A stretch of DNA of 64,000 bases from Lichenostomus cassidix (taxonomy: Eukaryota > Chordata > Aves > Passeriformes > Meliphagidae): the NCBI GenBank assembly GCA_008360975.2, contig CM039193.1, positions 11,088,501 through 11,152,500 of the forward strand, given 5' to 3'. The notes beneath the pieces were generated by a model. It saw only the letters and a program-made list of their open reading frames with translations. It ran no database searches and was not told the origin of the DNA. A program made the translations under genes and the position numbers. This document shows positions 11,591-23,720 of this stretch, in pieces. The stretch's first letter is position 1; each line of letters begins with the position of its first letter.

Positions 11591-14279
11591 GAGTGCTCAG
11601 CTCTCAGAAAGTCTTGGATGAAGCATGAGCAGAGCTGGTTACATGTAAATAGCAAGGTTAAGCATTTTTGCTTTTAGTTTTTGGTTGGTTTTGGAGGTTT
11701 TTTGTATTCTGAGTTTTTTTCCCCCTGCCTGTTTTGGTGTTGAAGCCTCAGGGTTAAGCTTTTCTTATTTTATTTCGGCTGAAGTGAATTTCATTGCTTT
11801 TTATGTAATAGATCCTATTGGGCATGTTGCAAAAGTCCCTTAATGTGCTGCTCCCAAGAACTTAACAGACATTTTCTTGAATATGCCTGGCCTGAACCAG
11901 CACTGGTGCAGTGTGGGGAGCTGCTGGAAATACAAATATATGGGCCATAAGTACTACCTATTTAAAAACAAAAAGCCCAAACAAACAAAGAAATGGAAAA
12001 AAAACCCCAAGAATATCTCCCCTGTAGTTGTTCTAAGATTCTAAAAATGCTTAGGAATTTTGGGTACTCACTCAATTTTTGGGTTCTCAGCATGGAGAGC
12101 CTTTAGCCTTTCAGAGAGTGGCTTATAATAGGTCTTTTTAAGCAACTAGGTTATTTTAAAATGTTTGAAATTACTAACCTGAAAATGGAGGTTTCCCAAA
12201 TCCCAGCTCACTTGAGAAAATTATATGTTACTAATTGACTCCATACATTTGTGATCATCATGGTTTATGTATTTTACAAAATGATTTGGCTTGAACTGGG
12301 AAACTCTGAGCCACCACTCTGTCTTGCAGGTGTTAGCCATCAGCCAGACAACCCATTTCCAAGGCACTTCAAGGCAAGGCTTAAAAATATGCTTTACAAA
12401 ACCAAACCAAAACAAAAACCTGTGAAAACCTTCAACAGCCAAGCAAACTCCACTCCTTTGTGAATATCAGGTTAGGAAGTTTTGCTCGGGGCATAGGAAG
12501 TGCTGAAATTGTCACATCTTGTGAAATTGTTTAACTAAAGAATCCAGGCTGAATCTGGTAAAGCTCAAACTGTAACAAAGTTCCTCTACAACATAATAAT
12601 CTGGAATTAAACCCCTTTTTTCTCCTTAGAGGGGACAAAATACTTTTTTCCTCATGCATTTGTGGTGGGACCCTGCAGCACAGGGGAAGGGCATTATAGT
12701 GGTGCCTCCTGGTATCTCAAAGTGAAGTGTTAACTTCAGCACTGCATCATTATTCCAAGGTAGAAAGTTTGTAAAGTAACCCAATTTTAAGTGCTGGCAG
12801 GGAAGCAAATTGCAGTGGTGGGAAATTGGCACAAGAGGTAAGAGATAAGCTCAGAAATCCTCGTCTTTCTGCTGATCTGGCTTTCAGGGACTGGCATTTG
12901 TGAATGCAGCCCATTGAATACGAGTGCTGTAGCTTGCTGGTCTGTAACAGAGACGTGGTCCATGTGGAATAAGGTTGTGAATGACTGGCAGAACCTGCTG
13001 TCCAATTTTTTTCCAGATACACAAAATATGCCCTTTAGGTCTTTTCCTCCTATTCTTCCCCTTGACAGCGCAAATTATGGATTGAGGTGCCAGCCTGAAC
13101 ACTAAATTTCCTGTTGCATGTTGATTTGTGAGTTATTTGGGTGAGTGAAAAACACACTGATTTGTGGAGCATTCACAGAGGGCTAAACAGTGAATTTGGA
13201 CATAAATCCATTTTATCTTTCATAGGTGGGTGGAATCCTTTGTCACTTCTGTAGCTGGCTATGAAATGCATCCAAACCAAATCCTGAAATTTCCTCAATC
13301 CTTTTGGGAAGCTTAAATCTGAGATGTCCCACAAGAGACCTCTAAAAGAAAAACCTAGATTCACCAGAATGGCTGTGTTTTATAATTAGATGTAATTGCT
13401 GATCCAGAGACACAACACTCAGACATACTTGCAGAAGAATGAAGTGAGGCATGTGCCAGCCAAGGCAAACCCTGCTTTCATCAACTCATTGGCATCACAG
13501 CCCAGGGGCATTCCCAGCCTGCAGCAGCCATCCCCCTGATGGTGACCATGTGGTTTTGTAAGGCAGTGCAGTGGAATATCTCAGGGAGCTGATCCAACTG
13601 CAGAAGAAAAAGAAAAATCCTGCTTTTGTGTGTCCTATGTGTTTCTTGTTACCATGGATCAGTTCCCCAGTTAGGCTGAAGTCATGGAGGGGATCACACA
13701 CTGCAGGGCAGGGGCAGTCAGAGGGGAATCCCCAAAGCTGCAATTGCCACCAAATTTCTGATGTGAAACTATGGCCCCAGGAAAGCAGGAGAGAAAAACT
13801 GTGCTAAGAGTTTAAAGAAAACAAAAAGAAAAATAAAAGGGAAAAAAACCAAAACCAACAGGGAAAACTGCTTTGCTGAAGAAAGTACTTGGGGGAGAAA
13901 ACAAAATCCTCCAAACAAACCCCAGCCTAACTCAAGCCCTCTTTCTTGAGAGAGAGTTGAAGATTAGTCTTCTTCAGCCTGACTCAGCAGTGGGTGGGGG
14001 GCTGTTTTGGGAAGCTTTGCAATACAAGAGGGGGAGAGAGGGAAGAAAACAAATGACACCAATGTGTGCCCAGACAGTGAGGCTCAAAAGCCCTCTCTCA
14101 TTTGGGATGCAGAAGGTGCTGATGGTGACCACGAAAGGAGGAGATCTCTCCCAGACTGTCTGACTCTGGCATCCCCCATGTCCCTGGCAGGGGCTGTGTG
14201 CAGCCCTCGTTCTCAGGCCCTTTTGCTGGTTGCACCTTTTAAAGAGGGGTTCCCAGGCATTGCTCAGTCTGTAACCTTC
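11591..14279. other. Anonymous sequence with A-rich and GT-rich patches, no gene recognised
   Basis: Contains a GT-rich patch near 11670-11730, A/C-rich patches near 11960-12015, 12395-12425 and 13800-13862, and many short chance frames. The A/C patches resemble the complement of the GT-rich tracts at 44.36 and 57.35 kb. No RNA gene or transposon body is recognisable. Confidence 0.45.
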
Positions 14280-14700
14280 GTGTGCTTCCAGTGGAGCGCG
14301 CTATTAAATTATTTTTTATCAAAAAGGCCCAGAAATTTGATAGGGGAGATGAGAAGATGGGTATGATCAGGGAGGATATTAATGAAGAACTGTCACTTCC
14401 CTGGCTGTAGCTTTGCTGGCCCTCCTGCTTTGTGAGATAAAGACACAGCAGCTGGTCTGGGTTCTATATTAAGAGGCCGATTTGGCTGCTTGATTATATA
14501 TGAAATATAGATTTAAAGCTTAACTTATGTTCCCAAAAGCGAATCAATTGCAGAGTAAAGCCTGACACATTTGTTATGATCACTAAAGAGCTTTGCTTGG
14601 CTTGTTGGTGCTCATAGTGGCTGGAGGGGTTTTAAAAAGCTATTTGGATCCAGTTTATTGAAATCTTACCTGTTCAGAATTTATTTATATATTTATTAAT
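14280..14700. promoter_or_regulatory. Candidate conserved non-coding element
   Basis: AT-rich with a GAGCGCGC CpG cluster at about 14293, then TATTAAATTATTTTTTATC, TTGATTATATATGAAATATAG near 14490 and a CGAATCAATTGCAG stretch near 14540. Stops are dense in all frames. No repeat family fits. Confidence 0.4.
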
Positions 14701-15305
14701 AACAGCTCAGGATGGGAATATTTTCCTCTCTGCTATCCTTCTACACCTGAGTTCCAGGAACCATCTCCAAAGGAGGAGTTAAACCTCCTTTTCCCAGGCA
14801 GAAAGGGAAGGAGAGGCAGAAAACAATTCCAGAGCTAGTGTCCAGAAGGACTGTGATCCAGCCAAAGTACTTCATTTCTTCTGGAGATGAAGATGATCCT
14901 TCTAAGCTCCTTGGTTAAATGCCTTTCTGGATCTGCTGCTTTAGGCTTTGTTCCTGGAAAGCAGAGTGTACCAGAGCTAGAGAAATGCTGCCCTAGCATC
15001 CCTACATGGTTCTGGTACCCATGAGAGCTCTCACAGAACAACCTGGAGCATCTCAGTGGGCACTGAAGGAAGAAAACACCTTTGAGGGGCTGTGGCTCTT
15101 TGCCATGGTCACCTCCCTGGCACCCTGACAAGTGCACAGCCAGGAGGGCAGTGCAGCACCAGGAGTTTGCCAGGACTGGAGCCATCCTGCCTCGGCTGAC
15201 AGCCCTCTGGGGCTCGTCTGCTCACAAATGACACACACATGCAGGCACAAACAAACCCTGGCAATCGCTGTCTGCAAGAGCCTCACTGCTTCCAGGGGGA
15301 AGGAG
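14701..15305. other. Anonymous GC-moderate sequence, no gene recognised
   Basis: Frames of 85-116 codons on the - strand (14835-15185, 15053-15310) mirror each other in frame shifts and lack splice context. No repeats recognised. Confidence 0.45.
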
Positions 15306-15560
15306 AGCACAGTAATTTGATGCCTTCATTATCTTCATAACATGAACCAATTTGTCAGCAAACTACTGTGCGGCCTGATTCCTGATTGCAGGGAAAACCA
15401 GGCTGGGAGAGAGGACTGTTATTTGCAACTAGTTTAAGCATTGTTCTTTTTCAGAGGAATGTAAATACACTGTGCAGAGCTGGCTCATTAGACACTTATC
15501 CGTTTGTATTTATGGTTTAATTAAATAACTGCACGGGAGGACTTTGGTTTCTAATTGCAG
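15306..15560. promoter_or_regulatory. Candidate conserved non-coding element
   Basis: Words include AATTTGATGCCTTCATTATC, CTTATCC (GATA-like, about 15497), TGGTTTAATTAAATAAC near 15513 and CTAATTGCAG near 15551. Isolated CpGs occur at about 15371, 15500 and 15533. No coding signal. Confidence 0.35.
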
Positions 15561-15654
15561 TCACAACACAGTTTTGCCCTCCTTATGGCAGTTTTTTTCT
15601 GAAAAAAGGTATTGTAGGCATGAGAACATCCAATCTGCCATCTCCTATTCCTTG

Positions 15655-15745
15655 GTGGCAAGAAGCAAGTTAAACCCTCTAAGCCCCAATGTATGGATGG
15701 GGGAACTGATGGATAAAGAGTTTCAGTGACCAGCCTCAGGTTAAG
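15655..15745 (-). repeat. Possible MIR/CORE-SINE relic
   Basis: The order of 'taaaccctctaag', 'atggggga-actgatgg' and 'gtgaccagcctcaggtt' loosely follows the MIR core read on the - strand (fraction-filter style 'atgaggaaactgag ... gtaacttgcccaaggtca'). Very diverged; no 5' tRNA-like end seen. Confidence 0.35.
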
Positions 15746-17754
15746 CTGTTTACTGACTTCTTGTGAGAACACATTGAGTTTTCTGTTGAAAAGCAGGGCT
15801 AGGAAGTGAGTTCCTGGTTGCTCTTAGCTTCTAAATAGATGATTCCCCCAATAATTTTGCAAGAACCACTTTTGCATGCCTTCCTGTTTTGTTACAAATT
15901 CCAAGCTTAGTCCACCTTTCTATTCTGGTTTTGTCTTGCAGATTTGCTTGCCATGGCTCTGAATTTAACCTAAGCAGGAAGGATGGAGTGTACTGGGTGT
16001 GATTGCTCTGAATGAGTTCCTGGCCAGTGCCCTGTGCTGTTTCCCCATCCCAGGAGCTGGATTCCACACAGGATGTGCCAGGAACCACCTGCTAGGTTGG
16101 GTGTACAGAGATGTGAGGTGAGTTACAAACCACCAGAAAAGTTGCAGCCAAGTTAGGTGACTCTCTGCGTCTGAAATGACCCCTACTCTGGTGCTGCTTC
16201 TGTTTTAGGATTGTCTTCTGGTACCAAATCTGGTGGGTTTCTTGCCACAACATATTTCCTATAAAAACAATTCCACAGAAGACTTGCATTGAGTTTTTTG
16301 CTGGGGCAGAGTCTGTGCCATGGCTCTAGAGTGGAGGCCAGGTGAATATAAAGTCAAGGTAGGCTTTCTCTGTCTGCCTATCCCTTCACTTCCTGCATCA
16401 GCTTACACCTCTGCTCTCAGTCTGGGACAGAGGACAGCAGGGTTATGACATCTCCTGATCAGGCATGCAACTTTCAGCAGTTCTTTGACTTCAAGTGTAA
16501 ATTTCTCTCTGAAAAGTCAGGGGAAATCTAAAGGAGCTGCCTGTTGCTTAGAGAATAGAGGAAGAGTGCTTTGACATTATATTTTCTTATTCTTAATCCC
16601 TGAGGTAGCTGATGTTTTTATTTAATATTTTTTTATTCCCTTCCATGTTTAATGTGGTCCCTTAAATTGCTTAAGCTTCTTTTTCTTCTCTTTAACTAAG
16701 TTAAATCAGATTCCCCTGTACCCTCAAATATAAAATACATGGAGGTTTTCTCTAAAGCATAGTTTATGCAAATAAATCCCTCTCTGCATTCCTGTGCTAG
16801 AGTCAAGCACTGCATATCTGATTGGGCTCTTAATGACTTTTGGGAATCATTTAAATATCTAGCTGACTAGCCCAGTTAATAATCAAAGCTGCAGCTCCTT
16901 GAAGCAGGAGTGACTCATGGAAGAAGAAGAAAGCTTCTGGTTATTTCTAAGCCTCTCTCTTGCCCCTTCACTGCTGTGCAGGCTCTGAAGGGCACAGCCT
17001 TATCAGATGTTCTCAGGCAATGTGCATCCTCTCTGTCTTGCTCCCAGTCACACGTTCAGGTGTGCAAACTGCCAGCTTGGCTTCTGAACATCTGTTGCCT
17101 GTGCACCTATTGCAGGGAGATCACTGGAGCTTGCAGATTAAACAGTTCAGGGGCAAATTTAGTTTTTGAATTGCAGATTTTTCAGGGGGGGAACCCTTAG
17201 ATATTGCAGTGGGGATAGGGTTTGGGAGACAACTGACTCTACTCTTGTGTGCCTAAGTGTGCCTTTGGGATTGCTCGTTTAATTCAGTGTCCTTTCCCAA
17301 ATGAGTGCTACTCTATTCTGATGTTTGTTTCAATTTTTAAGGTATTTTCAGACCATCCCACCTAACAGCTCCTGAAGTTTTATTTAATTTCTAGAACGAG
17401 CTGGTTTTCTACATTTCCTGCTCTAGAGTACCATGGCTCATTGTCCATGTGCTGTTACTGCTGTCTGTGGTGCAGCCAGACAAAAAATATGCTTTGCTAG
17501 CGGAAAAATAATCGCTGTGTTTCCCCTCCTCTTGCACCCCCAGATGACTGTCCTGAGCACCAGCATGGTGTGAGGACTACCTTTGGCATCTCCCTGTTCC
17601 CTTTTGTGTCCTGAGTGGCATTCCTCACTGAGACTCACTGCTTTTCTGATTTATGAATCGAGATATGTTCCACCAGAGAGAATGAGTGCCTGGGGGAGGA
17701 GAGCAGGGCTTTGATCTCACTGTGCTTTTGAAATATGACTGTAAAATCAGAATT
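15746..17754. other. Anonymous sequence, no gene recognised
   Basis: Ordinary-looking sequence with chance frames up to 96 codons. An octamer-like ATGCAAAT is at 16766-16773 in a modest AT-rich stretch (16560-16870), which could be a weak regulatory block. No RNA gene recognised. Confidence 0.4.
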
Positions 17755-17850
17755 AGATGGTAATCTCTTTGGGGCAGGGACATCTCTGTTTGCCCTGCAC
17801 AGTGCCTGGCATGCTTTGGGTGCCACGTTATCAGCAGCAGAGGTTGAGTA
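17755..17850 (+). repeat. L2-like LINE 3' end relic
   Basis: The run 'ctctttggggcagggacatctctgtt', followed by 'cctgcacagtgcctggcatgctttgggtgcc', follows the familiar 3' end of old L2/L3-type LINEs (general pattern: gggcagggac ... cagtgcctggca ... aggtgc). Orientation is sense on the + strand. Strongly diverged. Confidence 0.6.
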
Positions 17851-19220
17851 ATGGGTGATGCTCTCACACCATGTCTATGGACCCTGCAGAGTTGAGGAGC
17901 TGTCCTCTCCTCATCCTATTATTAATAATGCTTTTGTCCTCTTCCCCCTGCTCCATAGTACCTTGCTGGGCCCTCTGGCCATAGCTGTGGTGGGGTGAAG
18001 CTGCTGCTGAGCCATGGCCTGGGGTTTGTGCTGTGACAGCCTCGTGTTCTGCTGTACAAACCATGGTTTCTCTGTGGCACTCGCTCTCCATAGCTGGCTT
18101 TGAGCACCAATATGGCTTCAGGAAGCCTTAAAATAGTGAAAGTAGGAAGGGAAAGTACAGGATTATGTTTGCATCTGCTGCTGCTGGGACCAGTCACGGA
18201 TTTTTCCCTTTGCCAATGTGAGTGCAGAGATGCTGTCTCCTTCTTTCTTTTGGTTTGAAGTTTTGGAGAAGATGTACAAAGACTGTGAGGGATTTAATCA
18301 CTGGGCTGAGTTGTTCTAAATCCACAAAATGATCCTTTGAAATTTCTTTTCCTTAACTGTCTCTTACTTTTCTCTCACCTCTAGATATGAAATATCACTT
18401 TTGATCAACTCAAATCCAAGTTTTGCAGTGGGGCAGGTACAGCTGAAGACATGCTGTCTGCTTCCAGAACTGCTGTTTCCTCAGCTCTAAAACCAACACC
18501 ACACATAATGGTTTCACCAAGTTTTTGCTATCACTGCTACTAAAGAGCCTGATTTAATTCACAGTCATTGCATTTAAGTGGAAAACTTGTCTAATCATTA
18601 CAGAGCAAGAGGAAGGAATGGATACTCAACGTGTGATTGCTTTGATTCCTAAATGAGCAATGGATTTTGATGTGGAAATAGCTGATCTTGTCCTCCTCCA
18701 CTGCATATACAGCTTTGCATTTTAGGTGAAAGATGGGATTGCTGTCTGTTCTGCAGCTGGTGGCTCAGATTTGAGTTTCTGTAGCCTTGGCAGTTGGAGT
18801 TGGAGATTTGGGATACAGGGCTGCCCCTCTCCAGGCTGTCCTGCTGCAGTGAGAAGTATTTACCCAACAGCAACCATTTCCGAAGAGGGGGAGCACGATG
18901 GGTGCTCAGATTATTTGGACGGAGTTGGCTGTGCAATACAGTCCACATGGAAACTCTTTCAAAGAGGACTGTTCTTATCCTCTGTCATGATGATCATGCT
19001 TTTCTAGCAGAAAGGAAAATTGATTGGACTTTGGAGAGAGGCAGAAAAAAAAAGCCTTTTTAAAGACCCACCAAGCTATGGGCTAAAGCTGAGGTGCACT
19101 CGGGTGATGTCTCCAGCTCAGCTGCCCATGGTGCTTTGCACTAAAATGGGATGTGTGACATCTCATGCAGGCTACTGACCTGTGTCCTAAAACTCTCATC
19201 TCATTCTCTTGGTTCTCCAG
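17851..19220. other. Anonymous sequence, no gene recognised
   Basis: Chance frames of 75-99 codons on both strands. No repeat or RNA gene stands out. Confidence 0.45.
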
Positions 19221-19467
19221 CTACAAAGATTCATTAGTGGAGACAGAAATTTCTTGCCTCCTCAGCCAGGAAGAAAAAGGCAAAGGGATGGGTGAGAGGG
19301 AGTGGGGAGAGCTCACAAGGAGAGTGCTGGCAGATGTCTGCAGTGGATCTTACACCCTGTTCAGCACATCTGTCTCTCCAGAGGAGCTGATGGCACATGT
19401 GAAAAGCAGCAAGTCCTTGGGCTATTGTGTAACTTGGGGGATGCCTGCAGCCGCTGTTCATAATTAA
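19221..19467 (+). CDS. Weak exon-like segment, unrecognised
   Basis: A pyrimidine-rich acceptor (…ggttctccag, ending at 19220) opens a frame that stays open for about 81 codons to a TAA at 19465-19467. The translation (YKDSLVETEISC...) is hydrophilic and fairly protein-like in its first 40 residues, with E/K/R-rich composition. An internal GATGG|gtgaga donor-like site at about 19291 would instead give a 71-nt internal exon. No homology is recognised, no polyadenylation signal follows closely, and the frame runs into the AT-rich block that starts at 19470. Chance is the more likely explanation. Confidence 0.18.
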
Positions 19468-19469
19468 TC

Positions 19470-19955
19470 ATTTAAGCAACAGTAAAATCAAGTGACTTTA
19501 CTGACAGTATCCAAACTGCTGACCTCAATGCATTTTAAAAGTTCGCTGGATACTGAACCTCGAATGACCCATGGATGGATCTGGAATAATAATTTTCATA
19601 ATCCTCAAGTCATTATCTTAAGAGGGAACGTATTGTTCTCCTAATTAAGTCTGTCCACACGCTGTGCAGCTTCCCATGCAAATGCACTGTGCATAAACTA
19701 ATTAAAAGAAATATACAGCCACAAGGACTTAAACGGTCTTTTATGCAATCTCTTTAAATTATAGTCTCCCTCCTCCCCCCTCACACACACAAACTAACAA
19801 GGGATTCGGCATCATATTCAGCAGGGAAAACCACTGAGCAGTTTTGGATCCCAATCTGGAATCCCCCAGAATTTATTAGAAAGCTTTTGTTTTATGACAT
19901 TTTTGTGAGGGCCCTGGATGTGTAGAAGACCCTAATTAAGTGAGAGTTATGATTG
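19470..19955. promoter_or_regulatory. Candidate conserved non-coding element with octamer and SOX-like words
   Basis: Dense AT-rich block: CATAATTAATC near 19459, ATTGTT at 19632-19637 (SOX-like core), CTAATTAAG near 19641, and a perfect ATGCAAAT octamer at 19677-19684 with GCATAAACTAATTAA just after. Isolated CpGs occur at 19543, 19561, 19629, 19661 and 19734. No frame or repeat explains it. SOX/POU co-occurrence is typical of neural and pluripotency enhancers; function is inference. Confidence 0.42.
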
Positions 19956-19959
19956 TTTA

Positions 19960-20140
19960 ATAGGAGACAGTCCCTGCCCTGAAGAGCTTACAGTCTAAAC
20001 AGACAAGACAGCCAAAAGCTGAAAAAGCCTTGTTTTGCAGTTGAACAGCTCAGCTATTGAAAAGTTGAATGACTTTTTCAAGGTCATATATACAGAGCTG
20101 GGAACTGGAGGCAGACCTACTCCAGCACTGTAAGTACCTG
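19960..20140 (-). repeat. Old amniote MIR/CORE-SINE-type relic
   Basis: The line 'cagtccctgccctgaagagcttacagtctaa', followed after a gap by 'gaatgactttttcaaggtcatatatacagagctgggaactggaggcagacc', follows the order of a widespread amniote MIR-like element in reverse orientation (core with 'ttgcccaaggtcacacag' then 'agccgggaat-gaaccc'). Diverged but collinear over about 180 bases. Confidence 0.65.
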
Positions 20141-22266
20141 AGTCTTCTACCTTTAGTAATAGACCCAAAAGACATAATATATAGAAGCCTATTTTGTGCA
20201 ACAGCACCAAACAGCAATTTCACACTGATTCTCACTGGTATTTTGTTGGCTGGGAAATGGCTGTGAGACTGCTTGGCTGTTTTCAGTAGTTGTTTCATGT
20301 TCTCTGGTGTGGTGGAGGTTGTGCCCCTGGAAAGCAGTTTGTTGGAGGCATGTGACCATCCTAAAACATTTTCTGCCAGGTCTCACCACTTAAACCTCAG
20401 CAGCACTGTGCAGATATAGCAGAAGCCTCCCTGGCCAGCAGTGTGTTTGTGTTCATGCTGTCTGTGTGCCTCACCTTGGATTGTGAGATTGATGAGTCCT
20501 GGACTGGCCTCCATTTGCTTTGGTTGTGAGCATGAATGAAGCAAGATGAAGGAGATCATCAGGGTCAGCCTTTTTGCTGTTATTTCCCTTGGGACTGTTG
20601 CTGACATTGCCTTTGGCTTCTACTTTGCAGGAGAGGAGTGCAAGTTCTGGGTGTAGGATGTCCTGCTGGCTGTTTTCACTCCTTCTAGCACATGGATCTG
20701 GTGTCTGAGTTTGCCAGACAGCCAGCAAAGGAATACTTTCTGAGTGGTCTGACCTGAGCAGAGTACCCAGACAAAGAAACTGTATTTGCAGTGAGGTGAA
20801 CTGGGACAGTGCAGCCATGCCCACCCATGGGACAGGACACAAGCAACAGCTGTGCATCTCAGCTGCTCTGAACCAGGTGGAATGAGATCAGCCGCTAGAT
20901 GAAGAAAGGCTGTGTAGCTCACAGCCCTGCAGAAGCCTTAGGTTCTGCCAAATAGCCATTAGTTGATGTCTGCAGCTTCTGAACAATTATTGAGGCAGTG
21001 GAGCTGCCAGCTTCAGACACAGCCCATCAGTGTGTGAATGCCATCCACAGTGGGAGTGGTTCAGGGGGAAATGGCAGCCAAGCCCACAACAGCCCAGGCA
21101 TGGCTGGATAGGAATTTCCCATAAATTTTGAGAGAGAACAGGGATTTTCTTGCTCTCTTTTGTAGGTGGGTGTTTACGAGTGTGAAGTGGAAGATGAAAT
21201 TTCCTTAGGCTGGTGTCGATTACTGTCTCATTCTTTTCATGTGGCAGGTTTCCTGACAGCATCCCTCCCGATGCAGCAGCCATTGAAAACAGCAGCTGGA
21301 AAAGGAGGGTGAGGAAGAGGCTGGCCTTGCAGCTGGGAGGCCTCTGAGCACAGCATCAGAACCGCAGCGAACAAGCAGTTCTCCTCTTATCTGATGTAGC
21401 CTGGAGAGCAGACAGATAGGACTGCAGCAATCAGTATGATGGGAATGCGGTGGGTGGACTCTATCAAGAGAAGAGAAACCCTCCCCTCTATGGATGAACC
21501 TTCATCTCTCTGTTTTCCCCTCTCCAGTCCTCATTCCGGTAAGAGGGAGGATCTTTTCCCCATCCAGCAATGAGATGAAAGAGTGCCCCACATTTGACAC
21601 TTCATGAGTTGGCTGAACCCTACAAAGTGATCTTCATAAAATCCTGATTCCAAAGCATCAAAGCCTTTTCCTGACTGGTAAAAACCCTAAAAATTCCTGG
21701 AAGAACTGCCAAAGGGCAATGGGGCTGATTCTGTCAACTGCCTTTGGTTAGAGCTGGGTTTGGTTATTTATGGGGGCCGGGGGAGGCAAGAACTTTCCAG
21801 ATGGGCGGCTCAACCAAATATAACAATGATAAAAATCAATGCAGTTATGTGCAGGGAAAAGAATGCCTGTGCATGAGGCACACACTTCTCTGTGCTGAAA
21901 CATCCCTCAGCATGATGCTGCTCAGGGCACCCCACCCTGTGCTGTCCCATCCCTCTGTCTGCCCAAATGTTCTGGGGGGATTCTTGCCTTGATTTAATAG
22001 TACCTTCCTAATGAGAATTCCCACTGATTGAGGTGCTGATCCTACTAGAAACATGTCCAGGCAAGTAAGCACCCAAATGCAATGAGAAGTCATCCCACTG
22101 CAGTGGGATTATAGCAGGGCTGGTCTCTCGGCCCTTGCAAGAAGCCAACAATGGATTAACAGTGTGACTTTCATCTCCCTGGAAGGGTGGCAGTGTTCAG
22201 ATGAGTACTCTCATGGAAAGCTTGTTCCTTGAGTAATTACTTTTTTTCACTGAGTTCTCTTGTACT
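20141..22266. other. Anonymous sequence, no gene recognised
   Basis: Frames up to 128 codons (20471-20857, -) lack splice context or motifs. The stretch 20980-21300 is GC-moderate with nothing distinctive. Confidence 0.45.
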
Positions 22267-22402
22267 TCATAGAATCGTGGAATGGTTTGGGTTGAAAAGG
22301 ATGTTAAACACCATCTAGTCTCAAGCCCCTGCCTTGGGCAGGGACACCTTGCAGTAGACCAGATTGCTCAGAGCCCAACCTGGCCTTGAACACTTTCAGT
22401 CT
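22267..22402 (-). mobile_element. CR1 LINE, 3' end fragment
   Basis: Begins with 'tcatagaatcgtggaatggtttgggttg' and continues through 'ccctgccttgggcagggacacctt' to 'cctggccttgaacactttcag', the well-known avian CR1 3' terminal region read in reverse complement. The 8-bp ATTCTATG-type terminus lies at the low-coordinate end, so the element is on the - strand and is heavily 5'-truncated. Non-autonomous, dead copy. Confidence 0.95.
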
Positions 22403-22710
22403 GGTAACTGCACTCCTTAGCCTCACCTGTTGACCAATATTTGTTTATGCTGTTGAAAAGGTGGTGAGGCTCAGCCTACTGGGGTTGCTGTTCATCACTG
22501 TGCTGTGAACTCCGGCTCTGTAGGTAAATGTAATTAATTTTTTCAGTCTTATCCATCAGACAGAGCCTTACTGAGTTCTTTATTTAGGTCAGGCTCTACA
22601 CCTGTGTGAGTGGTCCCACTTTGTCCAGCCTCTTGTCTTGAGGGATCCCAGCCCGGGCCACAGTCATCACTCAGCTGAGATGACTGTTCCTCTCTGCTCC
22701 TTACCCACAG

Positions 22711-22755
22711 ATGGATCCTGCTTGCAGCACTTCAGCAGGAGAGGGACAGGATGAG
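22711..22755 (+). CDS. Candidate 45-nt micro-exon, unrecognised
   Basis: A strong 3' splice site (a 25-base pyrimidine-rich run ending ttacccacag at 22710) is followed by 45 open bases and a strong GAG|gtgagt donor at 22756. The segment encodes 15 residues in phase 0 (MDPACSTSAGEGQDE) and starts with ATG. Length is a multiple of three. Splice consensus alone produces a few such matches by chance in 64 kb, and the peptide is too short for homology. It lies 30 kb upstream of the better exon pair at 55 kb, on the same strand and in a compatible phase, but a link is speculation. Confidence 0.2.
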
Positions 22756-22959
22756 GTGAGTGATTTGTGTGCTAGTCAGATGGCAGGACCCTTGTTTCTT
22801 GTTAAAGGCCTGTGAGATAAGAGATGCCACTGATGTTTCGAGGTGTTCTTATCATAGGCCTTAGTCTGAAACAACACTACTCACCCACACTTTCTCTCCA
22901 GCTTGTTGACGAAAATGGAGAATTTTCTTCTGCTGTTTCCAGTCTCTAGAATGCCCCTA

Positions 22960-23720
22960 GACAAAAGAATTTTTCAGACACATCATTTCCTTTTGTGAAT
23001 CAAACTCCAGCCCCTTAATGTTCGGCAAATAATTTGTTCCAAAGGGACTGTGTTGTATGTGATCGTAATTACATTTGGGTTTTAATAATCATAAACACTC
23101 CTGTTTTCTAAGAACCAGCTAAACTGATTTCCAAATAATTTAGTTTGAATGGCATGTTTTGTGTTTGTGTAGCATCTTCTCCCCCATACGCACTTCTAAA
23201 GAAAAACAAACAATGTATTACAAAAAAAAAAAAGGCAAGTGTGGGGTAAAAAAACCCTTGGAGAACTTTAAAAGACTCTAAACCTGAAAAGGGAGGGTGG
23301 GATCAGCTAATTTGTCCCTCTTTTGTATGGTTTATTAAGCCTTTTGTTCTGGAACGCATGGGTTCAGTGGGAAAGCGGTTTTTGATATATAATGTATTTA
23401 CTTTTGCTAATTAATTAAAGCAGTATTCATATGAAAATGCCGACTGATAATGGCTTTCACAGCAACAACTGTGTTTTTTAAAGTAGCAACTTTTAATTAC
23501 AAATTGACTGGCAGAAATATATAAACCCAAATATTGTTCCACTGATTTCCTTTTAACTGTGTTACTCTTGCTTGATTTATCGGATTAGGGCTTTTCACAC
23601 ATAGTGCGTACAAGATATTGTTTTTAATGAGAAATTAAAAGATTACCAACAATACCCATAAACCATTAAAAACACAAACTCTAGATGAATGGTAATTAGA
23701 CAGAATGATTTGAGGCTGAT
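22960..23720. promoter_or_regulatory. Long candidate conserved non-coding element
   Basis: About 750 bases of AT-rich, stop-dense sequence with isolated CpGs (23022, 23064, 23189, 23354, 23376, 23440, 23580, 23608) and words such as GATCGTAATTAC, TTTTAATAATC, GCTAATTAATTAAAG and CTTTTAATTAC. An A-run of about 11 at 23222-23232 interrupts it. No repeat family fits. Among the longest and most enhancer-like blocks in the window by composition. Confidence 0.42.
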
